From Paenibacillus rubinfantis (GTDB lineage: Bacteria; Bacillota; Bacilli; Paenibacillales; Paenibacillaceae), in assembly GCF_001486505.1 (NCBI RefSeq), contig NZ_LN909066.1, positions 137,795 through 201,794 on the forward strand: a stretch of DNA of 64,000 nucleotides. The letters run 5' to 3'. The position numbers were made by a program, and so were the translations under genes. Of this stretch, positions 8,135 through 17,322 are shown piece by piece. How positions within the stretch are numbered: position 1 is the stretch's first letter; each line of letters opens with the position of its first letter. The notes beneath the pieces are model-generated. The model saw only the letters and a list, made by a program, of their open reading frames with translations. It made no database searches and was not told the origin of the DNA.

Positions 8135-9892
8135 ATGTTTTCAGTTTTAAAAGATTTGGGCTGGTTTTTCAAACGGGAAAAAAGACGTTATATCATCGGC
8201 TTATTCCTGCTCATCTTTGTGGGTGTCGTGGAATTGGCACCTCCGCGGCTGCTGGGCAGCGCGATTGATGAAATCGTGGCCGGTACGGTCACTTGGGCTT
8301 CGTTAACTCAATATATTTTGCTCATTATCGGCGTATTGATTTTAATCTACTTCATTACGTACATATGGATGCATTCCCTGTTCGGAGGTTCGAACCTTGT
8401 CGAGCGGCTGCTGCGGACCCGGTTCATGAGCCATCTGCTGCGGATGACGCCGCCGTTCTTCGAGCGGAGCCGCACCGGGGACCTGATGGCCCGGGCGACA
8501 AACGATTTGCGCTCCGTCGCTACAACCGTCGGATTCGGGATGCTGACGCTGACCGACTCGACGGCGTACCTCACGGTAATCTTCCTGGCGATGAGCACGC
8601 TGATCAGCTGGAAGCTGACGTTGGCGGCAATCATCCCCCTCCCTTTTATCGCTCTGGCGATGAAAATTTACGGGAAAATTATCCATGAGCGCTACACACT
8701 GGCACAGGATGCTTTCGGGGACATGAACGACCAGGTGCTGGAGTCGGTTGCCGGCATCCGCGTCATTCGCGCCTATGTACAAGAACGCCATGACGAACAA
8801 CGTTTCGCCGATATTACGGAAGATGTGTATAAGAAAAATCTGGCGGTAGCCAAAGTCGACGCTTATTTCGAACCGACGATCCGCTTATGCGTGGGACTCA
8901 GCTATGCAATTGGACTCACCTACGGCATTTATCTCGTCTTCCATAATGAACTGACCCTGGGCGATCTTGTATCCTTTAACATGTACCTGGGGATGATGAT
9001 TTGGCCGATGTTTGCGATCGGCGAGTTGATCAACATCATGCAGCGCGGCGGTGCATCGCTGGACCGCGTGAACGAAACGCTCAATGAGAAGCCGGATGTT
9101 GAAGACGTTCCAAACCCGGTCTCGGTAGAAAAACCGGAGACCATCGAGTTCAAGGACGTCACCTTCCGCTACCCGACTTCAACGATTAATAATCTCGAGC
9201 ATATCGACTTGACGATTAAGCGCGGCGAAACGCTGGGAATTGTCGGCCGTACCGGCAGCGGCAAATCCACTTTGTTGAAGCAACTGCTGCACGAATATCC
9301 GGCTGGCAGCGGCGAGTTGACCATTTCCGGCGTGCCGATTCAGCAAATCTCGCTGAACCAGTTGCACGGTTGGATCGGTTATGTGCCGCAGGAGCAAATT
9401 TTGTTCTCCAAGACGGTACGGCAAAATATTCAGTTCGGCTACCCGGGCGCGTCCGATGAGAAAATCCTCGAAGCGATCCGCACCGCGGCCTTCGATCAGG
9501 ATCTCGGCACGTTGTCCGACGGCTTGGATACGCTTGTCGGCGAGAAAGGCGTCGCCCTTTCCGGGGGGCAGAAACAGCGGGTCTCTCTGGCCCGGGCCTT
9601 TATCGCCGATCCGGAGCTCTTGATCCTCGACGACGCCTTGTCGGCCGTCGATGCCCGGACCGAGGCGCGGATCATCGAGAACATCCGCCATCAACGCTCC
9701 GGCAAAACCACGCTGATCTCCACGCATCGCCTGTCCGCGATCGAGCATGCGGATTGGATCGTCGTGCTGGAGAAAGGCAAAATCATCGAAGAAGGTACCC
9801 ATGAGACGCTGCTGCAGCTAGGCGGCTGGTACCGCGAACAATATGAACGTCAACAGGTGGAATCGAACCTGACTGACGGGGAGGTGTCCTAA
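8135..9892 (+). CDS. bmrC: Heterodimeric ABC multidrug exporter, BmrC/YheI-like subunit
   Basis: 585 residues, the length of B. subtilis BmrC. Six membrane segments are followed by an ATPase domain with Walker A GRTGSGKST, signature LSGGQKQR and Walker B LLILDDALSAVDA. The catalytic glutamate after Walker B is aspartate, as expected for the degenerate-site subunit of a heterodimeric exporter such as BmrC/BmrD. The switch region is ISTHRLSA. The start ATG follows AAAGGAGG. It is separated by 4 bp from the partner gene. By family it exports drugs or other hydrophobic compounds across the cell membrane; the natural substrate is unknown. Confidence 0.85.
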   Translation: MFSVLKDLGWFFKREKRRYIIGLFLLIFVGVVELAPPRLLGSAIDEIVAGTVTWASLTQYILLIIGVLILIYFITYIWMHSLFGGSNLVERLLRTRFMSHLLRMTPPFFERSRTGDLMARATNDLRSVATTVGFGMLTLTDSTAYLTVIFLAMSTLISWKLTLAAIIPLPFIALAMKIYGKIIHERYTLAQDAFGDMNDQVLESVAGIRVIRAYVQERHDEQRFADITEDVYKKNLAVAKVDAYFEPTIRLCVGLSYAIGLTYGIYLVFHNELTLGDLVSFNMYLGMMIWPMFAIGELINIMQRGGASLDRVNETLNEKPDVEDVPNPVSVEKPETIEFKDVTFRYPTSTINNLEHIDLTIKRGETLGIVGRTGSGKSTLLKQLLHEYPAGSGELTISGVPIQQISLNQLHGWIGYVPQEQILFSKTVRQNIQFGYPGASDEKILEAIRTAAFDQDLGTLSDGLDTLVGEKGVALSGGQKQRVSLARAFIADPELLILDDALSAVDARTEARIIENIRHQRSGKTTLISTHRLSAIEHADWIVVLEKGKIIEEGTHETLLQLGGWYREQYERQQVESNLTDGEVS

Positions 9893-9896
9893 TACG

Positions 9897-11969
9897 ATGC
9901 ACACCCATACGGGAAAAGCACTTTTCAAATACGCCTTAACGGCAAAAAGAACATTTATTCTCGCGCTCGTCATGCTGGCGATCGGTGTGGCCGCCGAACT
10001 GGCCGGCCCGTTTATCGCCCGCTCGATGATCGACGATCATATGCTGGCGATCGAGCAGCCGTTCTTCGAAACCACGGCTCAAGATAAATATACCGCCACT
10101 TTCGATGGGCGTAACTTCAAGCGAGGCGACCGTTTCACCGAAGGTGAAACCAAAGGGGCCGAAGCCCGCGTGCTGCAGGTTGGCAAAAGCTTCATCTTCG
10201 TTGATGCAGCCGTCCCGGACGTCTCCGGCAACCGCAGCTTTCAAGACGGCGTCCTGACCCTTACCGGTAAAGACGGCGCAAGTCGCGAATATCCGGCACA
10301 GAAACTCGGCGCGGCAGGCCTGTTTGCTTTTTACAAGCCGGAGGTTCCCGGCATTCTATCGCTGATCATCTGGTATCTCGTGTTCCTGGCCATTTCGATC
10401 GTGATGGAATTTGGCAAAACCTATTGGCTGCAGTCTTCGGCCAACCAGGTCATCCGCAAGCTGCGCATGGACGTATACGCCCATATCCAACGGCTACCGG
10501 TGTATTTTTTCGATAATCTGCCGGCCGGGAAAGTCGTCTCCCGCGTCACGAACGACACGGAGGCGGTTAAGGAATTGTTTATCGCCGTGTTGGCGAACTT
10601 TTTCTCCGGGATCATCAACATGCTGGGCGTCTACGTCGCCTTGTTTATCCTGGACGTGCGGCTTGGACTGATCTGCTTGTTCGTTGTTCCGATCATTTAC
10701 CTGTGGGTCGTGTTCTATCGCAAGTTCGCGACGAAATACAACACGATCATTCGCTCGCGGTTAAGCGAAATTAACGCGATCATCAACGAATCGATCCAGG
10801 GGATGTCGATCATCCGGATCTTCCGCCGCGAGTCGCAAACGAAGGAAGAGTTCGAAAACCTGAACAACGATTATATGAAGCACCAAAACAAGATGCTGAA
10901 TCTAAACGCTTTTACTTCGCACAACTTGGTGAATGTGATCCGCAACCTGGCGTTTGCCACCGTACTGTGGTATTTCGGCTCGGCCCAGCTGGGCGGCACC
11001 AGCGTGATTTCGCTTGGCGTGCTGTACGCCTTCGTTGACGTACTCGGCCGGTTGTTCCAGCCGATCACCGGGATGGTTAACCAACTCGCCGCGCTGGATT
11101 CCTCGATGGTCTCCGCCGGACGGGTGTTCGCGCTGATGGACGAACCGGGCGAAGATGTTGTTGACGGTTCGATGCCACGCTACAAAGGAAATGTGGAGTT
11201 TAAGGACGTCACGTTCGCCTATAAGAAGGATGATGTCCTGAAAAATATCTCCTTTGAGGCGAAGCAAGGCCAGACGGTGGCATTGGTCGGGCACACCGGC
11301 TCCGGCAAAAGCTCGATCATTAACCTGCTGTTCCGGTTCTACGATCCGCAGAAAGGCTCGATCACGATCGATGGCCAGCCGGTAACGGAGCTGCCGAAGC
11401 AATGGATCCGCCAGCATATGGGGATCGTGCTCCAGGATCCGTACCTATTCACCGGGACGATCCTGTCGAACGTCACGCTGGGGGACGAACGCATCTCCCG
11501 CGAGACGGCGGAGAAAGCGCTGATTGACGTTGGGGCGGACCGGATTTTGGCCCACTTGCCCAAAGGCATGGATGAACCGGTGGTAGAAAAAGGCAGCACT
11601 TTATCCGCTGGCGAACGTCAGCTGATCTCCTTCGCGCGGGCCCTTGCCTTCGACCCGGCGATCCTGATCCTCGATGAGGCGACGGCCAACATCGATACGG
11701 AAACCGAAGCGCTGATTCAATCCGCGCTGGAGGTGCTGAAACGCGGTCGGACGACGTTTATCATCGCCCACCGGCTGTCCACGATCCGCAGTGCGGATCA
11801 GATCCTCGTGCTGCACCGCGGCGAAATCGTCGAACGCGGGACACATGAAGAACTGCTCGCCCTGGGCGGGCGGTACTACCAGATGTACCGGCTGCAGCTG
11901 GGAGCTGCCGAGGCTCCCGCTGCTCCCGGTGCCGGACCGGCCATCTCGCCGGTGGCCAATCCGAGCTAA
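9897..11969 (+). CDS. bmrD: Heterodimeric ABC multidrug exporter, BmrD/YheH-like subunit
   Basis: 690 residues. A hydrophilic insertion of about 90 residues (roughly residues 55-140) between membrane segments 1 and 2 is a hallmark of the BmrD/YheH branch and is probably extracytoplasmic. The ATPase domain has Walker A GHTGSGKSS, an atypical signature LSAGERQL, and canonical Walker B LILDEATANID with the catalytic glutamate. The atypical signature would complete the degenerate nucleotide site formed with BmrC's aspartate, so the motif pattern of the two proteins is complementary. The ATG at 9897 follows GGGGAGGTG. The C-terminal 20 residues are Ala/Pro rich. The operon ends at a strong terminator. 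Confidence 0.86.
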   Translation: MHTHTGKALFKYALTAKRTFILALVMLAIGVAAELAGPFIARSMIDDHMLAIEQPFFETTAQDKYTATFDGRNFKRGDRFTEGETKGAEARVLQVGKSFIFVDAAVPDVSGNRSFQDGVLTLTGKDGASREYPAQKLGAAGLFAFYKPEVPGILSLIIWYLVFLAISIVMEFGKTYWLQSSANQVIRKLRMDVYAHIQRLPVYFFDNLPAGKVVSRVTNDTEAVKELFIAVLANFFSGIINMLGVYVALFILDVRLGLICLFVVPIIYLWVVFYRKFATKYNTIIRSRLSEINAIINESIQGMSIIRIFRRESQTKEEFENLNNDYMKHQNKMLNLNAFTSHNLVNVIRNLAFATVLWYFGSAQLGGTSVISLGVLYAFVDVLGRLFQPITGMVNQLAALDSSMVSAGRVFALMDEPGEDVVDGSMPRYKGNVEFKDVTFAYKKDDVLKNISFEAKQGQTVALVGHTGSGKSSIINLLFRFYDPQKGSITIDGQPVTELPKQWIRQHMGIVLQDPYLFTGTILSNVTLGDERISRETAEKALIDVGADRILAHLPKGMDEPVVEKGSTLSAGERQLISFARALAFDPAILILDEATANIDTETEALIQSALEVLKRGRTTFIIAHRLSTIRSADQILVLHRGEIVERGTHEELLALGGRYYQMYRLQLGAAEAPAAPGAGPAISPVANPS

Positions 11970-11980
11970 TGTTTGACTCA

Positions 11981-12036
11981 AAAAAAACCTTCACGATCCT
12001 CAGCAAAGTTCGCTGGTGATGTGAAGGTTTTTTTCT
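11981..12036. terminator. Bidirectional terminator between bmrD and the SLH-domain gene
   Basis: The 12-bp stem AAAAACCTTCAC / GTGAAGGTTTTT is flanked by A and T tracts, between convergent genes. Confidence 0.85.
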
Positions 12037-12056
12037 TTACCTAAACCTGATGAGGT

Positions 12057-12947
12057 TTACCGCAGGCGCTTGATCTGTACGGTATATTCGCTGGAAACAA
12101 ACGTTTCCGCCTTCGTATCGGAAATGACCTGGATATAATTCATATCCGGATCCGGAGCGAGCAATTCATAGTAGACGGTTGCTTGCTTGCCCGAGAATTC
12201 CACTTGGCTTACACGTATCCCGTAACCCGGATTCGGCTGCTCCGCCCGGGTCAGGATCACTTTGTTGATTTGATCGTTCACTTTCTCAACTTGAAAGCTC
12301 ACCTTATCGTTCATTTGCGGTTCTTCTTCCTTATGTTTGCTTACGAACTCGGCGGCATTATAGACGAGACGCGCCGCATCGATTCGCGAAATGGCTTGCT
12401 TCGGATTAAATTTCCGCTGGTCATCCAGATTGGCGATTTTCATCAGCAGCAAGGTCTGAATGCTGTTCGCGTAATCCGGGTTCATTTGATCGGCGTCCGC
12501 AACCTCGATGAACATTTTGATCGTCGGATAGTTGCCCGTCGTATTCACCGCCTGCATCAGTAGATCGGCGAACGTTTCCCGAGACAGCTCGGCATTGGGT
12601 GCAAAATCCTTCGGCAGCTTTATGCCATTCTCTTCGGCGATCCGCAGCGAAGTCGCATACCATGCGGTTTGGTCTGAGGTCTGGAGCACGACGGATTTCG
12701 GTGGCAGATCCAGCGCTTTGACAATCATATGTATGCCTTGCGCGCCTGTCAGCTTGCCAAACGGCACAAATGTATCCTTTGTAATCCCTTGGATAATCCC
12801 CTTTTGCTGTAAAGCTTCCGTCATGACGGCATCCTGTCCTTGGACATCGCTAAAGGCTGATACGGAAGGGGTCAGGAGTAGCGTACCGGTCATCAACAGA
12901 GCTGCGGCCAGTTGTAATTTACGGCCGGATGTGGTTTTCATATTCAT
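12057..12947 (-). CDS. Secreted SLH-domain protein with PrcB-like C-terminal domain
   Basis: A 296-residue exported protein. The signal peptide (residues 1-31, MNMKTTSGRKLQLAAALLMTGT..., cut after SVSA) is followed by two to three SLH-like repeats (FSDVQGQDAVMTEALQQKGIIQG; TAWYATSLRIAEENGI; RETFADLLMQAV). The C-terminal 90 residues resemble the protease complex PrcB-type beta domain (VILTRAEQPNPGYGIRVSQVEF, ending YTVQIKRLR). SLH repeats anchor proteins to secondary cell-wall polymers. It lies 75 bp downstream of the PqqD-like gene and may share its transcript. The start ATG follows GAGGTGA. Domain names are from recognition, not from a search. Confidence 0.75.
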   Translation of the reverse strand: MNMKTTSGRKLQLAAALLMTGTLLLTPSVSAFSDVQGQDAVMTEALQQKGIIQGITKDTFVPFGKLTGAQGIHMIVKALDLPPKSVVLQTSDQTAWYATSLRIAEENGIKLPKDFAPNAELSRETFADLLMQAVNTTGNYPTIKMFIEVADADQMNPDYANSIQTLLLMKIANLDDQRKFNPKQAISRIDAARLVYNAAEFVSKHKEEEPQMNDKVSFQVEKVNDQINKVILTRAEQPNPGYGIRVSQVEFSGKQATVYYELLAPDPDMNYIQVISDTKAETFVSSEYTVQIKRLR

Positions 12948-13022
12948 CTCTTCATCACCTCTGCCCTCCTAGACGGCCTGTCCTCCCCAAAGGTTGCACC
13001 TTCTCATCAACTAGCGGAAATT

Positions 13023-13421
13023 TTATACGCTTTCCTGCTGAGCAAGACGGGGGTTAACGGCTTCCTCCCAAATAAGCCAATCGTTGGCTTCCAGGATTTC
13101 GATAAACTTACTCAGCCGCGGCATCAGCGGTTCGGCCGCTTCCCCAAACTTCGTTCGGATAGCATCGGCGATGTCCCCAACGGTGTAGGCTCCGGTACAG
13201 CGGGTTACGACCTCGCTCCCCAGCTCGTCCAGATGTACGTGAATAACCGCCGGCTGCTTCAAAAACCGTACCGACTGACGCTCAAGCCAACTGCGGCGCG
13301 GGAGCAGCAATTCCGCTGCCCCGTCTTCGCCCGTTGCCACGTTCAGGTGCGTCCGCAGGCGAGGAACCATCTCCAGCAGATTCAGTTCAGGGGCTTGAGT
13401 GGAACGACGTTTTTTTCTCAT
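13023..13421 (-). CDS. PqqD-family (RRE-like) protein
   Basis: A 132-residue protein whose C-terminal 80 residues match the PqqD winged-helix pattern (AVIHVHLDELGSEVVTRCTGAYTVGDIADAIRTKFGE...). The N-terminal 50 residues are basic and specific to this protein. PqqD domains usually present precursor peptides to modifying enzymes, but no radical-SAM enzyme or precursor peptide is nearby. It begins 5 bp after the OPT transporter stop, and its ribosome binding site lies within the end of that gene, so the two are surely co-translated. A role linked to the transporter is implied by context only. Confidence 0.75.
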   Translation of the reverse strand: MRKKRRSTQAPELNLLEMVPRLRTHLNVATGEDGAAELLLPRRSWLERQSVRFLKQPAVIHVHLDELGSEVVTRCTGAYTVGDIADAIRTKFGEAAEPLMPRLSKFIEILEANDWLIWEEAVNPRLAQQESV

Positions 13422-13426
13422 CCCGA

Positions 13427-15340
13427 TTACCCCTTATGCTCTTTGGTAATGCCGTTTTTGCTGCGCAGGGAGATAAAGCCCTGCAGGAACGTCACGATTA
13501 GAAAGATCAGAAACGGCAACGTATTGTTTGTGATGGCAACGCTGGACGGAATTTGTATGCCGGACCAGATCAGGATCGCGATCACGACGCCGATCAGCGA
13601 TTCCCCGGCAATCAGCCCGGAGGCCAGCAAGGTGCCGGTTTCGACGCGGTTTTTGAGCAGGGATTCGTTCTTCCGCGAGAAGAAGCCCACGATCCAACGC
13701 ACGAGGCCCCCCACCATAATCGGCGTGCTGATATGTACCGGCAAATAGATGCCGACCGCCACCGTTAGCGAGTTTAAGCCTAAAAATTCGAATACAACCG
13801 CGGAAGCCGCTCCGATAAAGATCAAATCCCAAGGCAGATTCTCCGACATAATCCCTTCGACGATCAATCGCATCAGCACCGCCTTAGGAGCAGAGAGTTG
13901 TTCCGAGCCCAGGCCGTACGTTGAGTTCAACACGTTCAAAATAAAGCCGATGACCAGGCCCGATACCAGCACCCCGATCATCATCGCCACCTGCTGCTTC
14001 CACGGCGTTCCGCCAACCAGGTAGCCGGTTTTAAGGTCCTGCGAAATGTCGCCGGCGACCGCCAAGGCGACGCAGACGATTGCGCCGACGGTAAGCGATG
14101 TGACCATTCCGGTCATGCCGGACATCCCGGTCAACTTGTACAAGAAGGTGACGATTAATAAGGTGGCGATCGTCATGCCCGATACCGGAGAGGAAGAGCT
14201 GCCAACCAGGCCGACAATCCGTGAAGCAACGGTAACGAACAGAAAGCCAAACAAGGCGATGGCGATTGCACCGATCATCCCAACATTCGTGATCGGGTCA
14301 AACGCCAGCAGCACAATCAGCACGGCGATGATCGCAAATACCCAACCGCCGGGGATGTCCCGGTTGGTGCGGTCCAGCGTTGTTTTCTCATTTGAAGCGG
14401 AGCGTTGCATCAAGCCCTTCACGGTGGCCCGCAGCGAGCTGAACAACATCGGCAGCGTTTTGACTAGCGTAATTAAACCGCCGGCAGCCACTGCACCCGC
14501 GCCGATGTAGCGGATGTAATCGCCCCAAATGCCCCACGCATCCAGCTCGGGGATCGGGGTTAGCGAAGGGGCGATCGCACCTGTGGAGCCGGCTCCGAAG
14601 AAGCCGATCATCGGGATTAGCACCAGCCAGGCCAAAATCCCGCCGGCTAGCATTTGTCCCGCGATCCGCGGCCCAATAATGTATCCGACGCCAAGCAAGG
14701 CCGGATAGGTATCCATCCCGATCACGGCGTTTCTGAAGCGAAAGACGGCCGTTTCGATCTCCGTCTTAAACAGCATAAACCCGTCGCCCAGCGCCTTGAC
14801 TAAGCCGCCAACGACGAAGCCCAGCGACACCATGCGGGCGCTGCGGCCGCCGGTTTCCCCGGAGACCAGCACTTCCGCGCAGGCCGTCCCTTCCGGGTAA
14901 GGCAGCGTTTCATGTTCGTTGACGATCAACAGCCGCCGCAGCGGCACCATCATCGCCACGCCAAGAAAACCGCCGACCAGCACGATAAAGCTGACCATTT
15001 GCTGGCTTGGGTTCAAATCCCACATGTAGAGCGCCGGCAGAGTGAAGATCGCTCCCGCCGCGACCGCCTCCCCGGCCGTAGTCATCGTCTGTACGATATT
15101 GTTTTCCAGGATCGATTTACGCCGGAACACTCCACGCAGGACGGCCAAGGAGATGACCGCCGCCGGGATGGAGGCGCTGACGGTCAGGCCGATTTTGAGC
15201 CCCAAGTAGGCGTTGGCCGCAGCGAACACAACGGCCAAAATAATCCCAAGCACGATGGCGACGACCGTCAGCTCCGGAAGGGAACGCGAAGCCGAAACAT
15301 ACGGCACGAACTTCGCGGAGCCTTTCTGTTTTTCATTCAT
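13427..15340 (-). CDS. OPT-family oligopeptide or metal-chelate transporter
   Basis: A 637-residue integral membrane protein with about 14-16 hydrophobic segments. It matches the OPT family at its N-terminus (ELTVVAIVLGIILAVVFAAANAYLGLKIGLTVSASIPAAVISLAVLR in spirit and position) and at LPYPEGTACAEVL and KTGYLVGGTPWKQQ. OPT proteins import oligopeptides or metal complexes by proton symport. The start ATG lies behind GGGAGAG. It is first in a likely operon with the PqqD-like gene and perhaps the SLH/PrcB-like gene. The substrate cannot be told from the sequence. Confidence 0.88.
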   Translation of the reverse strand: MNEKQKGSAKFVPYVSASRSLPELTVVAIVLGIILAVVFAAANAYLGLKIGLTVSASIPAAVISLAVLRGVFRRKSILENNIVQTMTTAGEAVAAGAIFTLPALYMWDLNPSQQMVSFIVLVGGFLGVAMMVPLRRLLIVNEHETLPYPEGTACAEVLVSGETGGRSARMVSLGFVVGGLVKALGDGFMLFKTEIETAVFRFRNAVIGMDTYPALLGVGYIIGPRIAGQMLAGGILAWLVLIPMIGFFGAGSTGAIAPSLTPIPELDAWGIWGDYIRYIGAGAVAAGGLITLVKTLPMLFSSLRATVKGLMQRSASNEKTTLDRTNRDIPGGWVFAIIAVLIVLLAFDPITNVGMIGAIAIALFGFLFVTVASRIVGLVGSSSSPVSGMTIATLLIVTFLYKLTGMSGMTGMVTSLTVGAIVCVALAVAGDISQDLKTGYLVGGTPWKQQVAMMIGVLVSGLVIGFILNVLNSTYGLGSEQLSAPKAVLMRLIVEGIMSENLPWDLIFIGAASAVVFEFLGLNSLTVAVGIYLPVHISTPIMVGGLVRWIVGFFSRKNESLLKNRVETGTLLASGLIAGESLIGVVIAILIWSGIQIPSSVAITNNTLPFLIFLIVTFLQGFISLRSKNGITKEHKG

Positions 15341-15413
15341 GTCAATCTCTCCCTTTTCATGAAAAAAGCAGTTATAGGTTGCCCCGGGCGAACGTAAAAT
15401 ATCGACGCAAAGA

Positions 15414-15441
15414 AGAGAACTGCGGCGGTTCGCGGTTCTCT
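15414..15441 (-). terminator. Hairpin downstream of the CobW-type gene, possible weak terminator
   Basis: The stem AGAGAAC / GTTCTCT, with additional CGC/GCG pairing inside, lies about 45 bp after the CobW-type stop. It is followed on the minus strand only by TCTTTG, so termination would be weak. Confidence 0.35.
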
Positions 15442-15486
15442 CCTGGTCATCAACTATTTGTCCCGAAGGCAGGTTCGTCTTGTCTT

Positions 15487-16599
15487 CTACATTGATCTAC
15501 GCTCCAGCGCATGGAGCCGCCGGGCAATGTCGTGCTTGTCGAAATGCTCGCCGATAAACACCGCCACATCAGGGATATCTCCCTGCGGTGTGATTTTCAA
15601 GTAATCGGCTTCCCGGTACGCATATTGGAACAGGAAACGGCTGGCCGTATCGCTAAACCGTAAAACGCCTTTGCCGCGATACACCTCCCGGGGCAATTCA
15701 GTGATAAATCGCTCGAACGCCTCGCTGTCCACCGGCCCGTCAAAATAATGCGTATAAACCGTAACATGTTCATGCGACGCATGGGGATGCGCGTGAGCGT
15801 GAGCGTGATCATGATTGTCGTCATGGTTGTGATCATGATTGTGGTCATGATTGTGATCATGAGGGTCATGGCTGTGATGTAGGTCGTGATCATGGCTAGG
15901 GTCATTATCTTGCCCAAGAACAGCTTCGCTGTTTTGCTCGTTGTACGCTGTACTGCGTTGAATTAAAGAGCTCCCCTTGTCCTGCTCTTCTGCCGTTTTC
16001 CATAGTGACGAGATCTCCACATCGCATTTTACCGCCGGAATGATCCGCGCGTAAGGGTTCGTGCGTTGCAGGAACTCCGCCATTTCCCGCTGCCGATCAG
16101 GTTCGAGCAGATCGATTTTGTTCAGGATCAACACGGAGCCGCAGCGGATTTGCTCCATCATGAGCCGGTACGTTTTCCCCTGCTGAGATGCGTGTAAATC
16201 GGCGAGATGGGCGGCATCAACCACCGTCACCATCGGTTGGATGTCTAATTTGAGATACAGCGACACCTCGGTTACCGCATCGAAAATTTCCATCGGATTG
16301 CCTGCACCTGTCGCCTCGATAACGATCAAGTCCGGCTTCTCCCCTTCGATCAGCTCGGCCATCTGCACGCTCAAGTCGCCGCGAATGGTGCAGCAGATGC
16401 AGCCGCCCAGCATCTCCGCCATCGGCACTTCGCTGGACACGAGTAATCCATCGAGATTTACATCCCCGATCTCGTTCATGATCACGGCCGGACGAAATCC
16501 CTGTTCCCGCCAGTGAGCGATCAGCCGCTGAAGCAGTGTTGTCTTGCCGCTTCCCAAAAATCCGGACAATATATAAACGGGTGTCACCACGTTTTCCAC
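15487..16599 (-). CDS. CobW/COG0523-family GTPase, putative metallochaperone with His-rich tract
   Basis: 370 residues. The N-terminal G3E GTPase domain has P-loop GFLGSGKTTLL, the family metal-binding CxCC motif (GGCICCTIRGDL), switch region EATGAGNP and base-specificity motif LNKIDL. Around residues 235-277 is a His/Asp/Asn-rich run made of HDHNHDHN-type repeats. The C-terminal CobW domain follows (VYRGKGVLRF). COG0523 proteins deliver zinc, cobalt or other metals using GTP; the His tract suggests metal storage or sensing. The start is GTG 16599, or GTG 16587. No Zur-type box was found upstream. It is divergent from moaB. Confidence 0.85.
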   Translation of the reverse strand: MENVVTPVYILSGFLGSGKTTLLQRLIAHWREQGFRPAVIMNEIGDVNLDGLLVSSEVPMAEMLGGCICCTIRGDLSVQMAELIEGEKPDLIVIEATGAGNPMEIFDAVTEVSLYLKLDIQPMVTVVDAAHLADLHASQQGKTYRLMMEQIRCGSVLILNKIDLLEPDRQREMAEFLQRTNPYARIIPAVKCDVEISSLWKTAEEQDKGSSLIQRSTAYNEQNSEAVLGQDNDPSHDHDLHHSHDPHDHNHDHNHDHNHDDNHDHAHAHAHPHASHEHVTVYTHYFDGPVDSEAFERFITELPREVYRGKGVLRFSDTASRFLFQYAYREADYLKITPQGDIPDVAVFIGEHFDKHDIARRLHALERRSM

Positions 16600-16745
16600 C
16601 TCATCTCCTAAGATCTAAACATCACTACATACGAATGCGAGTTTACACCAACCTCACAGGACATGCAACTACATTTCCCGCACAACCTTGCGTAGGTGAA
16701 ACATGATACAATGGAGTTAACATCCAAAGAAAGGAAGAGAATACG

Positions 16746-17258
16746 ATGAGATCCGTCGATGAACATCGAATGGAAGCGCCGAACGAGGTGTCCTGCCTCG
16801 TGATAACCGTCTCCGATACGCGTACGGAAGAGACGGATACGAGCGGCCGCCTGATCCAAGAGTTGCTTCGGCAAAACGGGTATCACGTTGCCCGATATGC
16901 GATCGTGAAGGACGATTATGACGGCATCCGCCAACTTTTGCGGGAAGCGGCCTCAGACCGTAAGATCGAAGCTGTCCTGTTAAGCGGAGGCACCGGCATT
17001 GCGCCGCGGGATACGACGTATGAAGCGGTGCGAAGCCTGCTGAATAAGGAAATGCCGGGTTTCGGGGAAATTTTCCGTTACCTTAGCTTTACCGAAGATA
17101 TCGGCTCGGCTGCGATTCTGAGCCGCGCCATCGCCGGGACGATCAGCAATATGGCGGTCTTCTCCATGCCCGGTTCTCAGGGCGCCGTCAAGCTGGCGAT
17201 GGAGCGGATCATCCTTCCCGAGCTGCGTCATGTCATGCGGGAAATCTATAAGAAATAA
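16746..17258 (+). CDS. moaB: Molybdenum cofactor biosynthesis protein MoaB/Mog family
   Basis: A 170-residue protein with the MoCF/molybdopterin-binding fold: CLVITVSDTRTEETDTSG near the N-terminus, LLSGGTGIAPRDTTYEAV (the SGGTG molybdopterin-binding loop), and FSMPGSQGAVKLAMERIILPEL near the C-terminus. It would adenylylate molybdopterin during cofactor synthesis. The ATG follows AAAGGAAGAG. No other moa/moe genes are nearby, so it stands alone between the CobW-type gene and a convergent lipoprotein gene. Confidence 0.87.
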   Translation: MRSVDEHRMEAPNEVSCLVITVSDTRTEETDTSGRLIQELLRQNGYHVARYAIVKDDYDGIRQLLREAASDRKIEAVLLSGGTGIAPRDTTYEAVRSLLNKEMPGFGEIFRYLSFTEDIGSAAILSRAIAGTISNMAVFSMPGSQGAVKLAMERIILPELRHVMREIYKK

Positions 17259-17271
17259 CACGTATAGAACC

Positions 17272-17322
17272 AAAAACCAACCGCCTCCTCGTCCTTGAAC
17301 GAAGATTGCGGTTGGTTTTTTA
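17272..17322. terminator. Bidirectional terminator after moaB and the lipoprotein gene
   Basis: The 13-bp stem AAAAACCAACCGC / GCGGTTGGTTTTT lies between convergent genes. Its right arm overlaps the stop codon of the lipoprotein gene. Confidence 0.85.

Noticed and set aside
16600..16745. Zur box between the CobW-type gene and moaB
   Set aside because: No sequence near the Zur consensus palindrome was found.
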